Below are positions 43,480-54,100 of a stretch of DNA of 64,000 nt, piece by piece (the stretch's first letter is position 1; every line of letters begins with the position of its first letter). The stretch is from Ursus arctos (taxonomy: Eukaryota; Chordata; Mammalia; Carnivora; Ursidae), in assembly GCF_023065955.2 (NCBI RefSeq), contig NW_026622919.1:4972501-5036500 (forward strand), read 5' to 3'. The translations under genes were made by a program, and so were the position numbers. The notes beneath the pieces are model-generated. The model made no database searches, was not told the origin of the DNA, and saw nothing but the letters and a program-made list of their open reading frames with translations.

Positions 43480-45170
43480 ATGCAATGTGATTGAGGGCCC
43501 TGGCGGCCCAGGACGGTTACCGAACGAGGGGCGGAGTGGTCTCAGCTCCCCCCACCCATGCCAACCCGGCGGGAGCCCTATCTACCCCCTCGCCTGCCAC
43601 CTCCAACCCAGGGTGGGCTCGGGCCCCTCATTTCGCCCCTCATTCGCCCCAAAGCCCCGGGCGCGGGCGGGGAGCGAGCACTGCGCGGCCCACCCGGCAG
43701 GTGGCGGCGTCTCCCAGCGCCCCGCCCCCCTCGCCAGGCCCCCCGGTCGGTGCGTGCCTGCCCTTGACCGCCCGGGGAACAGCGCCCAGCCCAAACCCCG
43801 GCCACGGGTGCCCGCCGCGCACGTGCCCGGGGCAGACGGCAGCGCCGGAGGGGCGCGGGCTGGTCCGCGAGCCGGGGGGCGCCACGCCCGCCCCCGGGAC
43901 CCGCCAACGCGGCCCCCGAGGGTGCTGCGAGTCCGGGCAGGAGGGGAGCGGCAGGGCGGGGAGGCGCCGCGGGGGCTGGAGGAGGGCAGGGCCGGGGTGG
44001 GGGGGGGGCAGGGCGGCCGCCTCTGGGAGGCCGGCCCGGCCCACCCGGGCCTCTCCCCTCCGCCCGGGACGGCGGCGGACGGGGCGCCCGCGGGCCAGGG
44101 CTGCATGGGGCTCCCGCGCGGCCAGCTCCTCTGGCTGCTGCTCCTGCTCGCGGCCGCCTGCTCGGGGATCCTCTTCAGTCTGTACTCCTCGGCAGTGGCG
44201 CGGTACCCGGGGCCCCGGTCCGGAGCCAGGTAGGGGCTGCGGCGCGGTCCGACCGGGGGGTGGCTCCGGAGACGCGCAGGGGACGCGCGGGGCGCCCAGC
44301 CCGTGCCCCTCAGTCCACCGGCCGCGTCGGCCTCCCTGGGGTGGCTCGCAGCGGGGACTCGGGCCGCGGCCCTTTGTCCCCAGAGCCTCCACCCGGGCGA
44401 CCAACCTGCGCCGCCCGGGCCCCACAGCCTCTGCCGGGGTCCGAGAGGGACCTCGCCCCTTGCGCACCGGCCACCCGCTCCCCCGCAAAGCCTCGTGGGT
44501 TCATTCCCTCCGGCCGCGATTCGAAACACTTTCTGTTGTCCAGATTTGGCTGGGTCGTCTGAGTCAGATAAAAACAGCCCCGTTTTTGTGAGGAACTCTC
44601 CCTCCCTAACGTCACGTTTCTCTGACTCTGCTTTTGAGGGGAGGGACCCAAGACTCCGGGTTCCAACTTTGCCGGGATCCTCAGCTCGACTGCGGCGGGT
44701 CGCCTTTCCCGCCCGCTCCGTGTGTGCCCTCCCCGCGCCCGGCTCCCCGCTCTTGCCCACGCGCTGTTTGCTCTGTTCGTTTTGATAAGCGCCGTGTGGG
44801 CGCGATCCGGCGAAGCCGCGGACTCCCCCCGGCACCGGGGCAGATCCTGGGCTCCATCCAGGTTCCCCTCCTCGAGCCTCGTTCTGGCTCCCCTCCCTCC
44901 CGCTCGCCCAGCGCACCTTCCTTGCATTTGTGCCCCGCGAGGATAAGCCAACGAGCCTGTGTGTGATAGGAGATGGTGCCAGTTTTACTGAGGAAGCCTC
45001 AAAAGAATTTGGTTTTCCGCCTGGGAGGCGGATCGAGCTGTGCGGGAGTCTGGATTTGGGAGGCCGCAAGGGCCCCCACAGGCTCCCCCACCGGCCTCGG
45101 GACCCGCTCTCCCTTCGGAGCGCTTTCCCAACTGCGGGCTCCTCGCCAAACCTTGCTCCAGGCATAACAG
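43480..45170 (+). promoter_or_regulatory. ST6GALNAC2: CpG island and likely promoter of ST6GALNAC2
   Basis: Sharp rise in GC and CpG around the first coding exon, with GC-box-like motifs (ggggcgg, ccccgcccc) and no TATA box near the start. Very long open frames on both strands here (up to 527 codons on the - strand) are by-products of the GC content. A G-rich run at about 43991-44017 could form a quadruplex upstream of the ATG. Confidence 0.8.
44105..44229 (+). CDS. ST6GALNAC2: ST6GALNAC2 coding exon 1 (signal anchor)
   Basis: Encodes [10 protein letters not shown], a Leu/Ala-rich anchor and [15 protein letters not shown]. Donor GCCAG|GTAGGG, phase 2. Lies inside the CpG island. Confidence 0.94.
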
Positions 45171-48100
45171 GATGAAAGGAAAGCTAGTTATCTGTTCTCA
45201 GGAAACGTGGTCAAAAGGCATCTAAAGTTGCAAAACAATCCGAAACACCTGCAACTCATTATGAGCCCGGCCCCTCTGGAACAAAGGGTGCTCCAGGCCC
45301 TGGTGCCGAGGTCCTTGTCTCCTCGTAGTCAGAAATTGCATAAGGCGAGGCACTGAAAGGTGGAGGATGTTAAGAAAGAGAATCCTTTGTAAATTGTATG
45401 TAAGGATGTTTTGAAACACGTTTCAACATCCTGTGAAAGTATCTAATAAACTTTAAATATGAGGTTGTTGAATTTCCATTATGCCTCAACAAAGTTTGTA
45501 GAAGTCTTTCATCTTTTAAAAAGCGAGTACAAGCCAAGAACTTGTCCGTTTTCTTGTTGTTCCCCTGATGTTTGCGATGTAGCTGAACCCCCGGGGTTGG
45601 CCTGGAGGGCCTCCCTGTAGGAGGTGGGCATTTAGCGTGGGGAGAGGCTGGGTGGGAAGTCCAGCGGTCTGGGGCAGCGGGGAGCAGGCTATGTGACCCC
45701 CTCCCCACCTGGGGTGGGAAAGCGGATGGCCTGGCCAGCTGGAGAGCCCGGGGAGGGGTGGGGGCAGCATTGGGACCTGGTCTTACCGCACCTGAGTGCT
45801 CTCATTGCAGGCTAGAGAGTGGAACCCAGCCCAGGGATTTACCCACGGCAGAAGAATCTGGGTCAGGAGTTACCAGGCATTGGGCTATCTAGACTTGTGT
45901 TTAAAAAAACAAAACAAAAAGTCTTTTTTATGGGTGGGGGAGGGGGCCGTGGTGAGGATAGCTATAGGCCACCGCTTAGCTGCCAGTATCTGTTGTCAAC
46001 ATTATTTTGTAAAAGAAAGGACATCCGAGGGCCCAGAATTTCTAAGCAAATGGTCCAAACTGCGGAGATTTTGTTTTATGAGCAATGGGCTGCGGTGGTC
46101 CCTCCTTATCTGCTGTTCGGCTTGTCCCGCCAGGTCTGGGAGCAGATGAGCCTCCCCTGACAGAGGTCAGCAGGGAGCCTAATGATAAGTCACAATGCAG
46201 CCATCACCCGCCCTCCGTCTAGTCACCTGGCCTATTTTATCATCGCCCACTGTCACAAGAAGGGTGATATTTACAGAGTAAGATATTTGCAGAGACCACA
46301 CTCAGGTGGTATTGTTATGATCGTCCTGTTATAGATTATTGTCGTTGTCTCTTACTGTGCCTCATTTATAAGTTACGCATGCATGTAGAGGAAAAAACAG
46401 TGTGCGTACGGGGTTCAGTATATCCATGTTTCAGCAACCACTGTGGGTCTTGGAGCTCCCCCCGCCCCCCAGGATAGGGGAGGTCTACTCTACAAGGTCC
46501 TTATCTGTTCTCAGGCCGGTGAAACTTCCGGGAGGGGCACAGGTGGGCTGGCTCCCTTCCCCACTCCTTCCAGGCTCTCCGGGAAGGTGTGGCTAGAAGC
46601 CTTGGGATTCCCAAGAAGGAGGGCTGGAAGTCGCTGAGCACGAGGGGCGCTCTGGAGATAACAGGACTCCCTGAGGCTGGGGTGCTCAGCGCAGCAAAAC
46701 AGAACTGGGGTGGGGGGCTCTGCAGCCCCTTCCCTGACACTCTATCCCTCCTGTCTCCAAGCTACCCTGGCCGGCAGCTCCCTCATCTGGTTCTCAAGCC
46801 TGGCTCACAGTAGAATCACCTGGGGAGGAGGCCTAGACCAGTCAGATCAGAACTGCAGGGGGGGTGGTGAGGCCCTGGGCGCAGGTGTTTTTCAAAAGCT
46901 CCCTGGGGGTTTTCACCGCCCCTGAGGCTGAGTACTGGGGTCCCAGTTCCTCTTCAAAGGAGGTCCTGTTGTGCTGAGGAGAGGAACTACAGGATGGGGG
47001 GGAGGAGAAGGTGGCCATCTGAGGGGGAAAGGGAGGGATGGGGGAAGGGATCATCCCTGGTTTCCCCGTCTGCCCCTCCATGGTCCTATGGAAACACGCT
47101 CCCTTGTGGCCCAGCTGGCTCCGCACGTCAGAAGCAAGTAACAAGAGGCCTTTGTTTCCTTGCAAACTACCTGCTGATGCAAAATCCTCCCCACCTGCTT
47201 CCTTGTGTGTGTGGGGGGGGGGGGGGGGACAGGAGTCTAGGAGAAGCCTGACACCCTTTTGAATAGGCAAAGGCCCCTATTCCTTCTATTCTGTTTGCTC
47301 CCTCCCCTGATGCAGGGGTGGCCTGGGAGGTGGGAGGAGGACTGAAGCAGTAACATCAGCCCCATCCTCTCTCCCGAAGGGACACTGTCACAGTGGTTGT
47401 CACAACAAGGTCCTTTCCCTTCTTCCTTTAGGGAGCAATAGCTAACATTTAGCGGACACTTTTTGTACAAGATAATATTGAGTCTCTGTGTGGACCCTCC
47501 CAGCAATTGGAGATGTGATATGATGAATAATGATAATTAATCACTTGATTATATCTGCTGTCCAGATGCAGACACTGAGGCTCTGAGAAGTGACTTCCCT
47601 ACATCACGGGATGCAAACCTAGGGAGTGAGGCTTCAGACCTGTGTCCTCCACGGGGAGGAGCCGGGGCAGCAGGACGACAGACCCCAAGGGGAAGGGGGT
47701 CCACATCATCTGGGACCACCGCCTGCCTCCTGGGCCTTGGCAGGGAGCTCCCTCAGATGGCAGCAGGGGGCTGGCAAGCTTGCCTGGTGTATGTTTTCAT
47801 CCTTGAACCGGATCTCACTGTTCCGTAAACGCCACATTTCTGCCGCTTGCCTTGGGATTTCTTGGATTTCCGGGTTTAGAGAGCTGAGCAAAACATAATA
47901 ATGTGACAATATTTTTTTCCTAAAGAGGGAGACAAGGGCAAAAATCAGAGCCTGGTAAGATCGCAGGAATGCCATCTTTAACTTTGACAGGATCTGTCAG
48001 CCCCTGGAGCTAAGAGTCAGCCAGAAGGTTCCGAGGCACAGGTCCAACCCCTGCTTTCCTTCTGCTTCTCCCCCAGGAATGCCACATCGTCTCGAGCATT

Positions 48101-51100
48101 TGTCGGACACAAGGCATCAAATGCTGGAACGAGAAAGGTATGATGGTCGACTATTCCGGCAGTTTCGAGCATCTCCAAGTTAGTGGGGAGGAGGGGACAA
48201 AGAAGAGAAACGAGAACATTCTCATGAGACTGCTGCACGGGAGCTCTCTGGGCCCCCCAAACGAAGCTTCCAGGTGAGCAGTCAGCCAGACCCAGTCACC
48301 AGGGTTCCCTGTACCCCAGGAGCAGAGATGGGGTGTAGCCAGGTGAAGAGTTCTTGGGAAGTCTTGTAATATATCTTTAAAAGGCCTGTGAATTTGACAT
48401 TCTACTCAAAATGCCTTTTTTTTTTAAAGATTTTTTTTTTAAAAGATTTTATTTATTTATTCGACAGAGATAGAGGCAGCCAGCGAGAGAGGGAACACAA
48501 GCAGGGGGAGTGGGAGAGGAAGAAGCAGGCTCACAGCGGAGGAGCCCGATGTGGGGCTCGATCCCACAACGCCGGGATCACGCCCTGAGCTGAAGGCAGA
48601 CGCCTAACCTCTGAACCACCCAGGCGCCCCTAAGATTTTGTTTTTAAGTAATCTCTACACTCACCGTAGGGCTCAAACTCATGACCCTGGGATCAAGAGT
48701 CCCACGCTCCTCCGACTGAGCCGGCCAGGTGCCCCTCAAAATGCCTTCTTACTATAAAATGCACACATTTTTTTTTTTAAGATTTTATTTATTTATTCAA
48801 CAGAGACAGAGACAGCCAGCGAGAGAGGGAACACAAGCAGGGGGAGTGGGAGAGGAAGAAGCAGGCTCATAGCGGAGGAGCCTGATGTGGGGCTCGATCC
48901 CATAACGCCGGGATCATGCCCTGAGCCGAAGGCAGACGCTTAATGACTGTGCCACCCAGGCACCCCAAAATGCACACATTTAAACTGCTCTCCATGGAGG
49001 AAACAAGCAAGCCTTGGAGAAATGCTCCATGCTTGCCCAGGGGGTTGAGAACCTTCTAGGCTCTGCTCCATCACGAATCATGCTGCCTCGAACACTTCAC
49101 GCATGTTCTCTCACGAAAACCACACGGCAGCCCTGTCGTGTAGCTTTTACAGATGGACACAGTGAGGCACAGAGAGGTCAGGTCCCAGCTCATTCGGGTT
49201 TAAGAGTTGCGATCACGCCCAAGAGACCAACCTGGGACTTGTTAGCTGAGGCCTCGGGGGAAAAGATTCCACGGCATGTAGAACGTCGTGACAGCTGAGC
49301 AGTTATGAGACGGAGCAAGTAGCCCTGGGCAGGTGACGGGGGTCCCCGTCCTGAGAACAGAGGCAGGGTGGACATGGCCTGCACGGCCAAAGAGAAGCCT
49401 CAAGCATATGCTTATGGGTCATCTTTAAGTTTCCTAAAGCCCTGTGCACCTTGAACTGCTTGATGCAAACTGACATATCCCCACTGGGTTTAAAAAAAAA
49501 AAAAAAAGGATTTGAGGTGGCTTTTGGATACATATAATAGGCAAAAATATAAAATAGAATAAAAGGAAGCACACGCTGGCCAAAGGAAAAATAAAGGTAG
49601 AATAAGACAATGTCATGTAAAGACATGCATGAAAGATGGGCCACAGGTATAAGGGATAAGCCATCTATCTGGCTCTGAGCTTCCTGGTGGCCACAGTGAA
49701 GAAGGAAATTTGCCATTGTATCCATGAGATAATAGCAAGCTAGCTGCCCAAGTGAAGCACAGCCTTTCCCAATTCAAAGACTGAAGAGTTTTCTCCTGGC
49801 ACCTCTTATAGAAGGCCCTGGAAAACATCCCAAAGATGAACTGAGAGGTAGTGAAGTTAGTAGTCAGTTCTGCTGCAATGCTTGCTTTGAAAAGGTGAAT
49901 TTGTTCCAATAAGCTTGGTATCTTAGGAAACAATTTGAGCATAACACACACTTTGTGTTTGCTTATGGGTGACTCTGTCGGTGAGAACGCTACGGTTAAA
50001 TGCAGAGAACCGCACCCAACCCAAAGGAGCCACAGAGGAATACACAGAAGGCGCGCGCGCCCTTCAGATGCGCCCTTCATTGCGTTGGAGCCCTCTTTCC
50101 ACTACTTCACAGTAACTCAGAGCTGCCACCTTCTGATGCCCACTCGCACAAGCGAACAAGTCTTCTCCAAGGTCAAGGGCCGTGTGCTCAGTAGAACGTC
50201 GTAGATCTTTTTTTTTTTTTTTTTAAGATTTTATTTATTTATTCGACAGAGATAGAGACAGCCAGCGAGAGAGGGAACACAAGCAGGGGGAGTGGGAGAG
50301 GAAGAAGCAGGCTCATAGCGGAGGAGCCTGATGCGGGGCTCGATCCCATAATGCCAGGATCACGCTCTGAGCCGAAGGCAGACGCCCAACGACTGCGTCA
50401 CCCAGGCGCCCCGAACATCGTAGATCTTAACCAGGGGATGTGTGAGACCGTGCCCCCAACTTTGTTAGGCCCCTTGTTTGACTGCTTGTCCATCACTGAC
50501 AAAGCTTCTGAGTATCGTGCCACTCCTCCCATTTCCCCAAAAGCCCCGTGGCTTTGACTGCACCCGTTCTGCATAGTGTGATGGTTTTCAGGCAGCCATA
50601 GGTAACGTTATAGCAGAAATTACTGTCCAGCTCTTTCCCGCATTGGTCAAACCAGCAGCCTAACAACGAGCCCCCTTCAGGGGGAAGGGTAGCCCCAGCC
50701 AGGCCGAAGGCAGAGCGGGATTCGGACATTGGGGGTTGCAGGCAGGTGGGGTGGGAGCCTCTTCAGTACCCTCCTTCCAGGTCCCTGCATGCAGAGGCCC
50801 TGTAGAGTTTCCTAAGGGCTTCTGAAACAAATTAGCACAAACCGGGGTGTTGAAAATAAGAGAAATTGATTTTCTCACAGTTCTGGACTCCAGAAATCCA
50901 AAATCAAGAGGTCAGCAGGGCCACCATCCTGAAAGTTCCAGGGAAGAATCCTTCCAGTTTCTGGTGGCTCCAGAGGGTCTTGGCTTATGGCCGGGCCACT
51001 CCAGTCTCTGTGTCTGTCTTCACATGGCTTTATAAGGACACCAGTCGTTTCATTAGGGCCCACCCTAAACTAGTATGACGTCATCCTAATCAATTACATC

Positions 51101-54100
51101 TGCGAAGACCGTATTCCCAAATAAGGTCACACTCTGAGGTTCTGGGCAGACAGAAGGGTGGGGGGGACACTAGTCAACCCAGTACAGGTACCACCTGGAC
51201 GAAAGTGACCACAAGCTTCCCAGCAGCCTGTCCCACACAAATCTTATAGTTAGGACGGCCAGAGCTAGGATTTGGATCTAGGCTGATGGATTCCAAAGCC
51301 CAGGCTGGAGTTCCTCCACCAAGGGGCAGGCAGATCTTACCCATTCGGTGGGCAAACGCCCCAAAGTTTCCCTAAGTGTGAAGTGAAGCACTAGGAGGCC
51401 AGAGCCATCAGGCCCTGGATAGGTGGCATCCCGGAGAGAAAGGGCTGGGCAGGGTCAGTCCAGAAAGCTCTCTGACCCCCACCATGCTGCTGTGCCGTAC
51501 GCCGGCTCATCTGACAGGTCTGGGGGTGGACCAAGTCTAGAGGGGAAAAGCAGATCTTCCCTCCCAACCCTGCTGCCGGGTCTGCAGGCTCCTAGGACGG
51601 TTCCCGTCAGCCACAGCCCCCAGATAATGGAGCTCGGCATTCTTATCTCCTGCCCACAGAGCCTGCACTGCCAACACCCACTTTATCTGGCCATCCAGAA
51701 GCACCCCCACTTCCGCGCCCTGTTCAATCTCTCCACTCCAGTGCTGCTCTCGGGGGTCCTCTTCACTCAGGAGCTCTGGGACAGACTGAGCCAGCACAAA
51801 GCCCCCTATGGCTGGCAGGGGCTCTCCCGCCAAGGTAATCTGAAGCGGCTGCTTCTGGCCCAGCCCTCTGGCCCCAGATAATTCCTTCCTCCTGTTTTTG
51901 GCCCAGGTGCCAGCCCTGCCCTCGCAGCACCTTATGGGGACCCCCCCCACTCCCCCACTCCTTTCCTCCCAGAAAGGTCTCAGGGCTCGACTCCCCCAGT
52001 ATGTGACTCCTGCCATACCTACCAGCTCCTACAAGCCCCAGGGGTCAGGAAAGGGCCTTGTCGTGCCCGCTGGCCAGCGCTCACCTCCCGGGGCCAGTGT
52101 CCAAAGGTGGCCGAGAACAGGGGCTGGGGGCCCTCAGACAGCCTGCGCATGGCTCCCGCTGCGGAAACCGCCCAGAGCCCCCCATGTTCAGTCTGCCCCC
52201 CCACCCCGCGTGCCTCAGATGACTTTATTGTGGAACACAGTCTTGAGAGGACTAGTTTCTCGAGTTCTTGAGGTGACTGGGGTACAGCCAAATCCTCTCC
52301 CCCCACTTCAGGCTGCATGGCCTAACTGACATGTTGCACTCCCCCCGCCCTCCGTGCCTTGGATGGGGCCGGTGTCAGGCCTCTGGCGGGTGGTGTGCCG
52401 GACAGTCTCGGGACAGCCCCGACCCACGTGACAGCCCCGTCACGGCGCCCTGCCTTCTCTGGCACCCACAGACATCCGCTCCACCCTGAGCCTCCTGAAT
52501 GGCTCCGAGAGCTCCAAGCTGCTGGCCGCCTCCAGGAAGCCGCTTTCCAAGTGCATTCGGTGTGCCGTGGTGGGGAACGGAGGCATTCTGAATGGTTCCC
52601 GCCAGGGCCTGCACATCGATGCCCATGACTACGTGTTCAGGTATGCGGTGCGGGAGCCAGGGAGGAGGAGGGGGCCGCGCTGGGAAGAGAGCTAGTCCCC
52701 AGCCAGCCCCTGGGGAGCACTCCCAGGGAGGATCACGGGCCGGGGCAGCCCCGGCCTTAGGCAGCTCCGCCGTCGGGACGGGCAGGCGGGTCTGGACAAA
52801 GGCGTACATGCAGACAGACCCTGAAGATGGGAGTGTGGGTGCCGCATGCCAGTGGGGAGGGAGCACCCAGAGCCAGATGTGCCCATTTCACAGGCCATCC
52901 CTTGAGGCCTGGAGGAGTGGGGATGGGCTGGATGGGGCTGGCCACCAGCACTGGTGCTGCCCTGGGAAGGGGCACAGTCTGCACAGAGGCCTGGGGGCAG
53001 GCGCGGCAGAACCCCAGGGATGGAAGTACAAACACAGTGTGGTGTGACCATCGGGAGGCTGACGGGCCTCTGTTTGGACCAGACTCAACGGGGCTGTGAT
53101 CAAAGGCTTCGAGAAGGATGTGGGCACCAAGACCTCCTTCTACGGTTTCACTGTGAACACAATGAAGAACTCCCTCATCTCCTATGGGAACTTCGGCTTC
53201 ACCTCCGTGCCAAAAGGCCAGGTGAGGCTTCTGACGGGCCTGCCACTGTCGCCGACGGTCGGTGCCACTGTTCTCAGAATCCCCTCTGGGAGGCGAACCA
53301 TCACCCCAGTCCAGTAGATGGAGAGCTTGTGCCAGGGTCCTGGGTATGTGTGAGGGGGCCACTGAGGAGGGGGATCTGGGCAGGGACACCCCCAAAGTTT
53401 CTGGCAGCACAGGACTGCCCTGGAGTAGAGCACGAACAGCTAATACTTACTGGAAGCTTACGGGGTGCCAGGCTCTTTACGTGATGCCACGTCCACCCCA
53501 TTTCACTGGTGCGGAGACTGAGGCTGGGTGCCCTTCCTTCAGCAAGGACTCCCACCCCAGAGCTCACGCAGCATGTCTGTCCAAGACCACCGCGCAGCTA
53601 AAGTCAGAAACCTCCAGGCCCTTCTGGGGCTGGCACTAGGGCTGCCACCCGTTTCCCTGAGCTGCCTTCCCGATCCCACAGCAGCCTGTGAGGGAGGCTG
53701 GGGTTCGAAGGCACGGAGCCGCGCGCCCAGCCAGGGAGCAGGGGAGCTGGAATTCAAGGCCTCCTACTGCCTCGGGCTTCTTCAGTCACAGTCGGTTGCA
53801 GGAACACTGCTCCTCCCTTCGAGAGCCGTCTGGGTGCCACATAAAGAGGGGATCCCAGGATAAGGGCTCTGTGGTGCTCCATAGGACTGGGCTGAGTTTC
53901 TAGAAGTTTCCTCCTCTGAGCAGGAATTCGGGAGTGTCCTAGCCGCAGCAGGACCTCTCTTAGCTCATGACAGAACAAAATAAGCAGACTTCTGGCCACA
54001 CTACCTGTATGAGTTATCACTACGTTAATAAATTACCCCAGACTTAGTGGCTTTAAACAACAAACATTTATTATCTTACGGTTTCAGTGGGTCAGGAATT

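Larger units (their letters stand above)
48138..51659 (+). other. ST6GALNAC2 intron 2
   Basis: 3.5 kb, containing a nested SINE pair at 48417-48738, further SINEs at 48768-48966 and 50205-50412, and an MLT1-like LTR at about 50.80-51.18 kb. Remaining sequence shows no gene. Confidence 0.8.

Noticed and set aside
43491..44591. 366-codon + strand frame overlapping the ST6GALNAC2 start
   Set aside because: Out of frame with the real exon, GC-driven, and runs through the exon 1 donor into intron 1.
43582..45165. 527-codon open frame on the - strand over ST6GALNAC2 exon 1
   Set aside because: It lies in the CpG island, where stops are rare; Arg/Gly/Pro/Ala-rich product with no domain and several competing long frames on both strands.
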